In this document: positions 1-7,891 of the stretch, piece by piece
Layout of the letters: the number at the start of each line of letters is the position of its first letter
Numbering within the stretch: position 1 is the stretch's first letter
DNA from: Gemmatimonadota bacterium
Lineage (GTDB): Bacteria; Latescibacterota; UBA2968; UBA8231
Assembly: GCA_018673255.1 (NCBI GenBank)
Contig: JABHDC010000253.1
Location: forward strand, 1-64,000
DNA: 64,000 bases
Reading direction: 5' to 3'
Notes under the pieces: model-generated
Databases searched by the model: none
What the model saw: the letters and a program-made list of their open reading frames with translations, nothing else
Told to the model about the DNA's origin: nothing
Position numbers and translations under genes: made by a program

Positions 1-2
1 AG

Positions 3-185
3 GCCAAGGTGGTGACGGCTCGTCACGGTGAGTCGGAAGAAGCGTTTATCAATGGTGATCGACTGATCGTTGACAGCCATCGCGGCCTGGAGGTTGATGG
101 GGAATCGATTGAGGCACTGGCTGTGGCCGAGGTGGGTGGCGTGCGCTACCAGGTCGATGATGCGGGGATCCGCACCGTGGGCTGA
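3..185 (+). CDS. C-terminal end of an unrecognised protein (truncated by window edge)
   Basis: An open frame enters from the left edge and stops with TGA at 183-185, giving 60 residues. The visible part is hydrophilic with alternating acidic residues and short beta-like strands (RLIVDSHRGLEVDGE, VGGVRYQVDD). This would fit the end of a beta-rich domain, but I recognise no family. The start and most of the protein lie outside the window. It converges on the deacetylase gene downstream, with about 100 bases between them. Confidence 0.5.
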   Translation, partial: AKVVTARHGESEEAFINGDRLIVDSHRGLEVDGESIEALAVAEVGGVRYQVDDAGIRTVG

Positions 186-287
186 GGTTCATCAGCCACG
201 CGCGACGCTGCCTGTATCCCGACGGGTGGCGTGTCGGAGTGCCCGGTGGCATCGGTCGATGGTGCCGATGACATCAGGAGCAGTGGC

Positions 288-1076
288 CTACTGGAGAGCT
301 CCTTCCAGATAGGCACGGAATGCGGTTGGGTTATTCATCAACGGCGATTGCAGTTCCATCGACGGCAATCGATACGCCGGCGTATCCATGGTGATGTAAC
401 GGGCCGCCGCAGGTGGACCACCATCTGCTTGGTCTTCGCCCTCGACGCCGACAAGATCTGCGTATCGGACGGTTTCGCCATCGGCCTGGTATTCGGCCCC
501 AACGATCCAGAGCCGGCCGAAGCGGTAACGCTCCATCACCTTCTGCTCTGCCACCGACGACCAGCTCGTGCCCGTGAAGGCGAAGTCGCGTGGCGTGATG
601 CCCAGTTCGGCTCTGATCGTGGCGTCACAGGTTTCCAGCTCCCACTGCAGGCGATCACCATCGGGATCCTCGGCCACCAGTTGCGACAGATTCGGATGGG
701 TCACGGTGTGCGCGCCGATATGCCACCCGGCTTCGACCAACTGCCCGATCTGTGCCCACGTCATGGTCTCGGCCGATGCATTCTCCGGTGCCATGGGGCC
801 CGTGTTGACGAAGAGGTTGCCCGAAAAGCCATGCTCGGTCAGTACCTCGTTCACCTCGAGCATGGCGGTGACGGGATGGTCGAAGTCGAACATGATGGGA
901 TGATCTGGAAGACTGCCAGAACCCTCACGCCAGGCGGCGAGCTGATGGTAGTCGATCGATGAGAAGCCGAGTTCGGCGGCGATACCGATGAGAATGGCAA
1001 AGTGGTCGCGGGACAGGGGGTAGTCGCCTTCATCGCGCGTGCCGTGGCACATGGTGATGGGGATGCGAATTGGCAT
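288..1076 (-). CDS. Polysaccharide deacetylase (NodB-like) family protein
   Basis: This is a 262-aa protein of the polysaccharide deacetylase / carbohydrate esterase 4 fold. Such enzymes remove N- or O-acetyl groups from sugar polymers with a metal-bound Asp-His-His site. The metal-binding His pair appears as AHTVTHPN near residues 122-129, preceded by the usual W...G-H-I-G context. The first motif reads FDFDHP instead of the usual TFDDG, so the catalytic Asp region is atypical and activity is uncertain. I see no signal peptide, which suggests a cytoplasmic protein. I start at the ATG at 1076 because GGAAGA lies just upstream; an in-frame ATG at 1088 would add four residues. A truncated transporter fragment lies directly upstream on the same strand. 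Confidence 0.72.
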   Translation of the reverse strand: MPIRIPITMCHGTRDEGDYPLSRDHFAILIGIAAELGFSSIDYHQLAAWREGSGSLPDHPIMFDFDHPVTAMLEVNEVLTEHGFSGNLFVNTGPMAPENASAETMTWAQIGQLVEAGWHIGAHTVTHPNLSQLVAEDPDGDRLQWELETCDATIRAELGITPRDFAFTGTSWSSVAEQKVMERYRFGRLWIVGAEYQADGETVRYADLVGVEGEDQADGGPPAAARYITMDTPAYRLPSMELQSPLMNNPTAFRAYLEGALQ

Positions 1077-1092
1077 GGAAGACTCCATCGTG

Positions 1093-1440
1093 TCAGCTGC
1101 GTGGTCTCGGTGTTTCCATCAGTCTACACGGTCGGTGCGCAACGAGGTAGGAGACGACCACCGTCAACAGGGTCGAAGCGGCGGCTGTGTAGAAGATGGC
1201 GGTGTAGCCCCAGTGTTCGATGATCTGGCCTCCGGCCAGAGCCGTCACGGCCCAGCCGAATCCCATGACCGTGTTGAGAACCCCCGACATCAGCGTGCGC
1301 CACCGTTCATCCACGATAGACTGAGAGTGGATGGTGAAGGTCTGCTGACTGATCGCGGCGGTCGATGCGATGACGAGCATCGTGATCGTCGCCGCGGCCC
1401 CAAGTTGCGACTTCAGGCTTGGGGCTCCAGGGCAACTCAC
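1093..1440 (-). pseudogene. C-terminal fragment of an MFS transporter
   Basis: The 115-residue frame opens with a GTG directly after the stop codon of the small HTH gene. It contains about three hydrophobic segments: LGAAATITMLVIAS, VLNTVMGFGWAVTALAGG, and one in the stretch FYTAAASTLLTVVVSYLVA. A polar loop lies between the first and second. This matches the last three or so helices of a major facilitator superfamily permease, which normally has 12 helices and about 400 residues. The N-terminal three quarters are absent, and the upstream sequence is an unrelated DNA-binding ORF. I therefore read it as a remnant left by deletion or recombination. Expression as a short membrane peptide cannot be excluded. 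Confidence 0.65.
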
Positions 1441-1623
1441 CTAAGCGGCGCGGCGACAGGAAGCCAGGTCACGACGCTTGCGGGCATAGGGTGTTTCCAC
1501 CTCGTAACGTTTACACAGGCGGCTGAAGCTGCGAAGGGCGATACCGAGGGCTCGGGAGGCATCCTGATTGGTATGGTAAACGCGGGCGACACGTTCGATC
1601 TGGTCTCTGGGTACGCTGGTCAT
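1441..1623 (-). CDS. Small Fis-type helix-turn-helix protein
   Basis: This 60-aa protein has a helix-turn-helix resembling the C-terminal domain of Fis/NtrC proteins. The segment NQDASRALGIALRSFSRLC has the A-x3-LGI-x-RSFSRLCKRY pattern of a recognition helix, followed by a basic tail (ARKRRDL). It has no partner domain, so it would be a stand-alone DNA-binding protein. The ATG at 1623 is preceded by GGAGACC at good spacing; an in-frame ATG at 1698 lacks such a site. Its TAG stop is followed immediately, in the same frame, by the MFS fragment. Whether it regulates anything here is unknown. Confidence 0.6.
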   Translation of the reverse strand: MTSVPRDQIERVARVYHTNQDASRALGIALRSFSRLCKRYEVETPYARKRRDLASCRRAA

Positions 1624-2015
1624 CACATGGTCTCCAAGAGGTGAATTGGTTGAAATCAGTGGTGTATTCCGCCTATTCCTTGGCAACCGCTGTGCCAACC
1701 GGAGATCGAGTGACGGGGTGGGACTTGTAAGTAATTGATTTGGTTAGAGTTATGATTTGTTTCTTGAATCAGGTGCATGTCTTCATGGAGATTCGGGCCT
1801 GACCGCGTAGCCGACAACAGGATGGGCAGACTGCCAGTCCATACTCTCTAACTGAATACGGACACTTGACTTACGTCGTACGTCCGTATTCTTGGCAGGC
1901 GCTGTCAACGAACTGGTCATCGACGGTGACCCAGCTCAGACTACACCAGAACGGCAGACGCGGCACAGCCCCAGAGGGCCGCGCCGCGCGGCGGATTGAT
2001 CTCTTCCATCGTTCC
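1624..2015. other. Intergenic region with one inverted repeat
   Basis: About 390 bases lie between two minus-strand genes. The stretch 1720-1790 is richer in A/T than its surroundings. The only clear structure is the perfect inverted repeat listed at 1854-1891. I found no convincing ORF, RNA gene or sigma70 promoter for the HTH gene. Confidence 0.5.
1854..1891. repeat. Perfect 10-bp inverted repeat
   Basis: GAATACGGAC at 1854-1863 is the exact reverse complement of GTCCGTATTC at 1882-1891, with an 18-base spacer. No T-tract follows on either strand, so it is not a typical terminator. It could be an operator for the nearby HTH protein or a relic of a mobile element end. Both are inference. 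Confidence 0.55.
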
Positions 2016-2288
2016 TCAGGCAGCAATCACCATGTAGGTGTAAATGGGCAAGGCGAAGAAGCTGACGAAGATGACGAAGGGGACGGCCAGTTCGCGGATC
2101 GTGCTGTACCTGTGCATCACGGGTTCCTCTCTCTGAGAATGTGGTGTCGACCGGGGTTTGGGCTCCGGGTCGTAGAGCTCATTCATCTGCTGCTTCTGCA
2201 GGGTGGCGATCAAGTGCAGGTTTTCGAAGTCGCTGACGCCGGGGGCGGCCAGCAGAAACGTGTTGGGGAACGGTATGTTGCTGAACAT
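2016..2288 (-). CDS. Small membrane protein of unknown function
   Basis: The 90-residue frame ends with one strong hydrophobic segment (VPFVIFVSFFALPIYTYMVI) at its C-terminus. The ATG at 2288 is preceded by GGAGACC, the same ribosome-site sequence seen before the ankyrin gene 42 bases upstream, which suggests one transcript. The N-terminal 55 residues are polar and proline-rich and match nothing I know. An internal ATG at 2118 is preceded by GAGAGG and would encode a 33-residue single-span peptide, so the real product may be that shorter one. Function is unknown. Confidence 0.45.
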   Translation of the reverse strand: MFSNIPFPNTFLLAAPGVSDFENLHLIATLQKQQMNELYDPEPKPRSTPHSQREEPVMHRYSTIRELAVPFVIFVSFFALPIYTYMVIAA

Positions 2289-2330
2289 GATCTGGGTCTC
2301 CAGGTGATGGTAAATCGAAAGGGCAGCAGA

Positions 2331-2888
2331 TCAGTGGGCGGCCCGAGCCAGGGTGTGTGTCGGTGTAAGAGATCTGTGGATCTCGCTCACGACGGCGGCC
2401 AGCAGGGCGATCGACAGCACGGCCATGACATAGGGCCAGTGCTGCACTGGAGCGGGAGTCGGCACGACGGGCGTCAGGATACGGACCAGGTCGCGGTGAC
2501 CGTTGCCACGGGCGTAACTCAGTGCGCTGCCGCCAGAAAAGCTGCCAGCTGTGCGATCGGCGCCGGCGGCAAGCAGTAGCAGAGCGTTGTCGACGTGCCC
2601 CGACTGGGCGGCAAGGATCAACGGCGTATTGCCCAGGTGGTCGCGGGCATCGACGTGGGCGCCGGCGTCCAGCAGCTCGGCGGTGATCCTGCCATAGCCA
2701 TAGGCGGCGGCAAGATGAAGGGCCGTGGTGCCATTGGCGCTGGCGAGATTCACATCGTGGGCATCGTTGACCAGCACGGTGCGCAGCATGTCGATATCGT
2801 TGGCGAGGGTCGCGTCCATCACGTTCTCGGCGCGAGCGGCCAGGGGCAGGATCATGAGGGTGATGAATGTTGTAGCGAAGCGTTTCAT
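2331..2888 (-). CDS. Exported ankyrin-repeat protein with C-terminal membrane anchor
   Basis: This 185-aa protein has an N-terminal signal sequence (FATTFITLMILPLAARA). About four ankyrin repeats follow at residues 22-140, shown by GTTALHLAAAYGY, GNTPLILAAQSGH and GSALSYARGNGH. A hydrophobic span at about 148-168 (WPYVMAVLSIALLAAVV) would anchor the repeats on the periplasmic side. Ankyrin repeats bind proteins; the partner is unknown. The start follows GGAGACC. The gene lies upstream of the small membrane protein on the same strand, so the two may act together at the inner membrane. Confidence 0.78.
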   Translation of the reverse strand: MKRFATTFITLMILPLAARAENVMDATLANDIDMLRTVLVNDAHDVNLASANGTTALHLAAAYGYGRITAELLDAGAHVDARDHLGNTPLILAAQSGHVDNALLLLAAGADRTAGSFSGGSALSYARGNGHRDLVRILTPVVPTPAPVQHWPYVMAVLSIALLAAVVSEIHRSLTPTHTLARAAH

Positions 2889-3278
2889 GCTGGTCTCCGT
2901 TGGTTAGGCTCTGCCCTCCCTAATGCAATGACTGTGCCAATATCACGGTCTGTCGAGGAATTCGGTTGTAACTGATTGTTTTTACGGTGGATGCGACATG
3001 TGGAAGTTCGCCGGACTGAGGTCGTCAGTGGCGTGTGTGGCCGGCCATTCTCTTGTCAGTTGGCCGAATTTCACAGTCGCAAGTGCTTGAAAATCATGTC
3101 AGTTACGACTGAGTCTGCCGAATATATTGGCAGTTGACAAAAGAATTGTCACCCCTGCCAGGAGCCATAGTCATGCGACATCTCGATGGTCAATCGGGGA
3201 TTGACCGTGGCCGGCCTCTTGCCTTTATCAATGGATCGCATATCGACCCACAGCAGACTCCTTTGGAGGCAGACTCAC
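2889..3278. other. Divergent intergenic region
   Basis: About 390 bases separate the ankyrin operon (minus) from the amidohydrolase gene (plus), so promoters for both should lie here. A small perfect inverted repeat, TGACAA at 3135-3140 and TTGTCA at 3146-3151, has a 5-base spacer and could be a regulator site. I found no convincing -10/-35 pair and no RNA gene. Confidence 0.4.
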
Positions 3279-4109
3279 ATGATCGTCGACTCCCACACAC
3301 ACGCCTGGGAATTCTGGCCCTATGATCCACCCGTGCCGGATCATGAGCAGCGTGGCAAAGCCGAGAATCTGTTGTGGGAGATGGATCGCGTCGGTGTCGA
3401 CCAGGCGGTATTAGTGTGCGCCCGGATCGACCACAATCCCGGTAACAACGACTATGTCGCCGGCGTCGTGAATGAGCATCGTGACCGCCTGATCCAGTTT
3501 GCCGATGTCGATTGCTCGTGGTCACCCGAATACCATACGCCGGGGGCGGCGGATCGGCTTCGACAGGCGGCAGAGCGTTACGGCCTCAAGGGATTCACTC
3601 ACTATGTGAAGTCTGACACGGACTGGTTCGCCTCAGAGGAGGGGCTGGCCTTCTTTGAGGTCGCCGCCGAGATGAAGCTGATCGCCAGTCTGGCCATGGG
3701 CCCGCAATGGCAACCGGCGCTACGCGATTTGGCGACGCGATTCCCCACGGTGCCCTTTCTCCTGCATCATATGGCGGGATGCCGAGTCGACAATCCTGAG
3801 CCGCTGGCACAGGTCACAGCGTCAGCTGGCGTGCCCAACATCCACATCAAAATGTCCGGGTTTCACTACGTATCGCCGACGCGCTGGAACTTCCCGTATG
3901 AGAACTGCCGGGACACGGTTCGCGGTCTCTACGAGGCATTCGGTCCGGAGCGCCTCTGCTGGGGCTCCGACTACCCCGTCGTGCGCACCGCGATGACCTA
4001 CGAGCATGCGCTGGAGGCATTCCGGGCCTGTGATTTCATACCTGGCGCCGATCAGGAGCGGATCCTTGGTGGTGCACTCGGTGATCTGCTCGCCGCAGCC
4101 GGGTCGTAG
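3279..4109 (+). CDS. Amidohydrolase family 2 (metal-dependent hydrolase)
   Basis: This 276-aa TIM-barrel hydrolase belongs to the amidohydrolase-2 family, whose members include lactonases and decarboxylases acting on small carboxylated compounds. It opens with the metal motif VDSHTH at residues 3-8. It keeps LLHHMAG around residue 165 and the late WGSDYPV motif, whose Asp is catalytic in the family. Length is normal. The ATG at 3279 is preceded by GGAGG nine bases upstream; an upstream in-frame ATG at 3186 would add a tail with no match. The substrate cannot be told from the neighbours. Confidence 0.85.
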   Translation: MIVDSHTHAWEFWPYDPPVPDHEQRGKAENLLWEMDRVGVDQAVLVCARIDHNPGNNDYVAGVVNEHRDRLIQFADVDCSWSPEYHTPGAADRLRQAAERYGLKGFTHYVKSDTDWFASEEGLAFFEVAAEMKLIASLAMGPQWQPALRDLATRFPTVPFLLHHMAGCRVDNPEPLAQVTASAGVPNIHIKMSGFHYVSPTRWNFPYENCRDTVRGLYEAFGPERLCWGSDYPVVRTAMTYEHALEAFRACDFIPGADQERILGGALGDLLAAAGS

Positions 4110-4212
4110 GTGACCCCGGAGTCGGCGTGCTTGTCTATATTTCCAGAGACTGAATTTCCGGAGATTGACCCATTTTCGAGACTGACCCGACTCACCCGAA
4201 GCTGATCCGACG

Positions 4213-5778
4213 ATGACGACGATTCCCACAACTGCCGCCTCGAGCGATGAATTGCTGCCGGCCGACCTGCGCGTCGAGTTGTGGAAACGTGTCGAACGTC
4301 GCCTGAGCAAAGGCGAGGTGCTGATTACCAACGAGCAGTTCTTCAGGGCCATGTCGAAGGACTTCAGGCGCATGGTGCGGGTCGGACCGGACCGGCGCAT
4401 CAAGCTTGAACTGCTGCAGATGATCATCCAGGTCAACGAAACGCGCCCCGAGACGTATCTGACCATGGGTATCAAGAATGCGGTGCGCACCTTCATGCAG
4501 GCTGCCCACAAGGGAGGCTCTGATGAAGAGGGGGCCGGAGAACTGCACGACATGATGGCGAGTATGGTGCGCGAGGGGCGTACGGCCATGTGGCTGGAAG
4601 GCATGGGGATCAACATCGATGAGCGCACCCTGACCGGCCATCTGGAGCGGACCATCCTCAGCATCATCGAGGGGAAGAAGGTCAAGGGGCGTCCCCAGCG
4701 GCGGCCAACACAGCGTCGGCAGCGGCGATCTGCCTCAGAGATGGTCGGTGTGCGCAAGACGGAGATGGAAAGCCCCCCAGGTGCGGCTGAGCCACCGGCT
4801 GTTGAAGGTCCGCCGACGATGGAAGAGCAGCAGCAGCGGCAGGCTGAAGAGAAGGCGCATGCCGAGGAGATCATCAGCGAAGAGATCCGACGGGCGCCTC
4901 GCAATCTCGAGGCGTATCAGCAGCAGAAGCTGCTCAATGAAGACGAGTCCAATAAGTTGCGTGAGCTGTATGGCATCGATCAGCGCCTGGCCGCAGGTGA
5001 GATCGATGACCCCGAGGCGGAGCGGCTCCGAGAAGAGATCGGCGAAGCTGTCCGCGAGAGGTTAGAGTCCCGCTTGCGCGAAGCGGTCGATCACACCCTG
5101 CACTACATCACGACCTTCGAGGCGCTCAAGCGACTGCCCCACGACCGCGATGAGGCCCTGCTTCTGCTGATCAAGCACAAGAATCAGGTCGTGGCCGACG
5201 ATGACGAGAAGATCGATCTGTCCGTCGTGACGGGAACGTTGGAGAAAGACGACGAGTTGCTTGAGAATCTCGGTCTCATGATGGAGCGCAAGGATCATGA
5301 GATGCGCATGCTTGCCGCTGACATGCCACCCTATCGGCACATTTACAGTGGTGAGACACTTGGCAAATACACTGTCGGCGTCGGCTTCGTAGAGAATCTG
5401 CGCGAGTGGGAACGGGATGATCTGTCCGAGCGACTGAACTCGGAAGATGGCGACGAACGCCTCAAGGCGGCGGCCGATATCAAGTCGATGCTTGCCTTGC
5501 TCAATGCATTCATGAAGACCGACATGCCCTTCCACAAAGAGGTGCGGCGGCTGCGAGTTGTGTTGCGCATGAAGAATCTCTTCAGTGGCGCTGTCGACGA
5601 GAAGGATGGCCGCAGTCGCGTGCAGCAATTCCTGCGTCGTCGCCTCAACAATCTCTATCCGGATCTGTCGCGCGAGGAGAGAGCAGCGATCGAAGAAGCT
5701 GGAAACAGTATCTGCGAGGGGCGCGGCGGTGACGAAGAGGAGGGCGGCGACAAGACGAAGCGTGTCTATCGCGTATGA
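4213..5778 (+). CDS. Unrecognised 521-aa charged, partly coiled-coil cytoplasmic protein
   Basis: I do not recognise this family. The protein is 521 residues with no signal peptide or membrane span. The N-terminal 155 residues look folded. A strongly basic linker follows (RGRPQRRPTQRRQRR, about 158-173), then a Pro/Glu/Gln stretch, then a highly charged helical region from about 205 to 335 likely to form coiled coil. A second ordered region (about 340-500) includes PPYRHIYSGETLGKYTVGVG, and the tail is acidic then basic. Its TGA overlaps the ATG of the next gene by four bases, so it is translationally coupled to a secreted LTxxQ-like protein. A run of imperfect GAGACTGA-like repeats lies just upstream (4140-4205). 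Confidence 0.7.
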   Translation: MTTIPTTAASSDELLPADLRVELWKRVERRLSKGEVLITNEQFFRAMSKDFRRMVRVGPDRRIKLELLQMIIQVNETRPETYLTMGIKNAVRTFMQAAHKGGSDEEGAGELHDMMASMVREGRTAMWLEGMGINIDERTLTGHLERTILSIIEGKKVKGRPQRRPTQRRQRRSASEMVGVRKTEMESPPGAAEPPAVEGPPTMEEQQQRQAEEKAHAEEIISEEIRRAPRNLEAYQQQKLLNEDESNKLRELYGIDQRLAAGEIDDPEAERLREEIGEAVRERLESRLREAVDHTLHYITTFEALKRLPHDRDEALLLLIKHKNQVVADDDEKIDLSVVTGTLEKDDELLENLGLMMERKDHEMRMLAADMPPYRHIYSGETLGKYTVGVGFVENLREWERDDLSERLNSEDGDERLKAAADIKSMLALLNAFMKTDMPFHKEVRRLRVVLRMKNLFSGAVDEKDGRSRVQQFLRRRLNNLYPDLSREERAAIEEAGNSICEGRGGDEEEGGDKTKRVYRV

Positions 5779-6518
5779 TGAATCTGATGACAAGATCTGC
5801 TGCCGGAATTCGCCACACGCTCTGCCTGTTGCTGACCGCATTCCTCTGCCACATGCCAGCGTCAGTGTCCGCTTTCGACGAGGGCACCTTTCGTCAGCGA
5901 CTGCAGGAAGCACTCGAACTGAGTCTCGAACAGAATGACAGCCTGCGATTTCTTCGGGCGGACCTGGAGGCCCATCTGGCGCTGCTGCGCAGCCAGGTGC
6001 TGGATGGTGAGTTGTTGGCCATTGAGGGGCGCCTAAGATACCGCGAGGTCATCGACAGCTACCGGATTGCCCGGCACGAGATCCTCACTGACGAACAGCG
6101 CGAACTACTGGCCCGGGCCCAGCAGTTGGCACGTGAACGCCTGCTCACAGATGGTCAGCCTCCGGAGCGGCCGCCTCTGCACCAGCTGCCGGAAGTGCTC
6201 GACCTCACCCTCGACCAGATCGAGAGATGGCGAGCTCTACTGAAGCGGCAACGCGAAGAGGTGAGCCAGATCCGCGACGAGGGGGAGACCCTGCAGCCGG
6301 AAGACTATCGGCGTCTGCGCGAATCCCATCGCATCGCCTTCGAGTCGATGTTGAGTCCCCAGCAGCGTCTTCTGCTGGAGCGGGTCAGACATCAGTGGCG
6401 ATCAGCTCGGGAGCTGGCCGTCTCGATGCCCGACAGCCTGGTCACCGGTGACCGGCTGCCCTTCCCTGACGAATTTGGTCACGACGACGACGCACCCCTT
6501 CCGGATCTGCCAGAATGA
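5775..6518 (+). CDS. Periplasmic protein with two LTxxQ/Spy-like helical repeats
   Basis: This 247-aa protein has a signal peptide (LCLLLTAFLCHMPASVSA, cleavage near residue 33). The mature part is almost wholly helical and charged. It contains two similar halves: LSLEQNDSLRFLR with ILTDEQRELLARA, and LTLDQIERWRALL with MLSPQQRLLLERV. These resemble the LTxxQ motifs of Spy/CpxP periplasmic proteins, which bind misfolded proteins or modulate envelope stress signalling. It overlaps the upstream 521-aa gene by ATGA. The tail is acidic and Pro-rich. Assignment to the Spy/CpxP group is by motif and composition only. Confidence 0.62.
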   Translation: MMNLMTRSAAGIRHTLCLLLTAFLCHMPASVSAFDEGTFRQRLQEALELSLEQNDSLRFLRADLEAHLALLRSQVLDGELLAIEGRLRYREVIDSYRIARHEILTDEQRELLARAQQLARERLLTDGQPPERPPLHQLPEVLDLTLDQIERWRALLKRQREEVSQIRDEGETLQPEDYRRLRESHRIAFESMLSPQQRLLLERVRHQWRSARELAVSMPDSLVTGDRLPFPDEFGHDDDAPLPDLPE

Positions 6519-6528
6519 GGACATCGCG

Positions 6529-7878
6529 ATGAGCTTGAAGCCCTGGATCCGAATCGGTCAGCCCCTCGAAGCGGTCATCGACGATTGGGAGGCCATCCTG
6601 GATGCCTGGGAGGCTGGAGGAATTCGTGGCCTCGTCTTCGGTCGGCTCGTCTTCCAGGACGAAGAGGGTGGCTTCACGGTTCCGGCATTCCAGAGCAACT
6701 CCCAGATCTTCCGCGACCGGGGTTTCGAGGTCGATGAGGGAAGCGGGAAGGCCACGGATCCGGCCAAGGAGAAGAAGCTCCACGACATGCTGGCCAGTGC
6801 GCGGGAACGTGACTGGCAGGTGTTGATCTTCTGTCCAGGGCAGGCGACGCACAGTATCAAGCCCATGGGCGTCGAGGACGATCCCTATGGCGCGCGTTTG
6901 CAGGCGGCCGTCTGGCAGGATGTCTTCGAAGCATTTCCCGAGGCGCACGGCGGTCTGATGGATGGGTGGACGGAATCACCCTACGAGCTGATCTACCACC
7001 ATGGCAATGCCGTTTTTCGCGAATTGAGAGACACCGAACGTGAGGCCGCCGGGGCGCGTGGCTGGGATGCAGCCCGCCTGGATCGTGGGCGGGTGCACAT
7101 GGAAGCGAGCTTCAAGAAGCTGACGTCGAAGAAGGTCGGCTACTACGGGCATCATGGATTGCTATCGACATTGAATCTGTTCGATGTCAACGAGGACGCA
7201 CTCTACTGGCTGCGCTGGCGTCGCGAGGACGGACTCGACGTGGGACGCGCATTTCGTGAGCAACTCGATCAGATGCCACGCAAGCTGCTGCTGGGCAATG
7301 GACTGCGCTCCGCCGTCTTTAGTGGCATGACGGCCTTCGATTACCACGCCTGGGACGAGATCCTCGACATCTTTCAGGTGAAGCACTACTTCTGGCATCG
7401 AGGTTTCGACGGCATGTATGGAACTGTGGCTCGCTGGGTGCAACAGATCGGCACCTGGAATCCGGAGCTCACCGAGCAGGAGTGTTTCACCGTAGCGCGG
7501 GCCTGGCTCGGTGTGCAGCTGCCCCAGATCGAATCCCTCGCCGACATGGAACTCGGGTTCCCGCAGGCCTTCTTTGACGAGGTGGTCCAGGAGGAGACGC
7601 GTCGTGCCGTGGCGGCTGTCAGTGACCCGTGGAAGTTGCTGCCCTGGGTCGACACGGGGCGCATGCCTCATGCCGGTGATCCCATGACATCGGGTGATCT
7701 CTATCGGATCCTGAGAGCTTCCGAAGAAGCAGGCCTGCAGCGGTTCCTGTTCCACAATCACGCTCATCTCACGGCGGCGGAGTGGAAGGTGATCTCGCGT
7801 ATGTGCGGACAGGAGTGGGACGAGAACCCCAAAGGATACTGGCCACCGGCGACGCCGAAGCCGATGCAATTCGGCTGA
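6529..7878 (+). CDS. Uncharacterised 449-aa protein, possibly a TIM-barrel enzyme
   Basis: I do not recognise a named family. The 449-aa protein has no signal peptide or membrane span. It is rich in Trp and His and has an alternating helix/strand layout (for example IRGLVFGRLVF, WQVLIFCPGQATHS, VGYYGHHGLLSTLNLF, LQRFLFHNHAHLT) that suggests a TIM-barrel, as in glycoside hydrolases or sugar-metabolising enzymes. Conserved-looking His pairs (YHHGN, GHHG, HNHAH) could bind a metal or sugar. The ATG at 6529 follows TGAGGA. The next gene, an isochorismatase-type hydrolase, starts 13 bases after the stop, so the two probably form one unit. Confidence 0.6.
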   Translation: MSLKPWIRIGQPLEAVIDDWEAILDAWEAGGIRGLVFGRLVFQDEEGGFTVPAFQSNSQIFRDRGFEVDEGSGKATDPAKEKKLHDMLASARERDWQVLIFCPGQATHSIKPMGVEDDPYGARLQAAVWQDVFEAFPEAHGGLMDGWTESPYELIYHHGNAVFRELRDTEREAAGARGWDAARLDRGRVHMEASFKKLTSKKVGYYGHHGLLSTLNLFDVNEDALYWLRWRREDGLDVGRAFREQLDQMPRKLLLGNGLRSAVFSGMTAFDYHAWDEILDIFQVKHYFWHRGFDGMYGTVARWVQQIGTWNPELTEQECFTVARAWLGVQLPQIESLADMELGFPQAFFDEVVQEETRRAVAAVSDPWKLLPWVDTGRMPHAGDPMTSGDLYRILRASEEAGLQRFLFHNHAHLTAAEWKVISRMCGQEWDENPKGYWPPATPKPMQFG

Positions 7879-7891
7879 CTGAGAGACTCGG

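Noticed and set aside
1866..2579. 237-aa plus-strand open frame
   Set aside because: It is antisense to the ankyrin gene and has His/Gln-rich shadow composition.
3134..3139. TTGACA as a -35 box for the amidohydrolase gene
   Set aside because: No matching -10 box lies at 15-19 bases; the sequence is better explained as part of a small inverted repeat.
3822..4904. 360-aa minus-strand open frame across the amidohydrolase end and the 521-aa gene
   Set aside because: It crosses two genes, has a Ser/Arg-rich composition typical of shadow frames, and no ribosome site.
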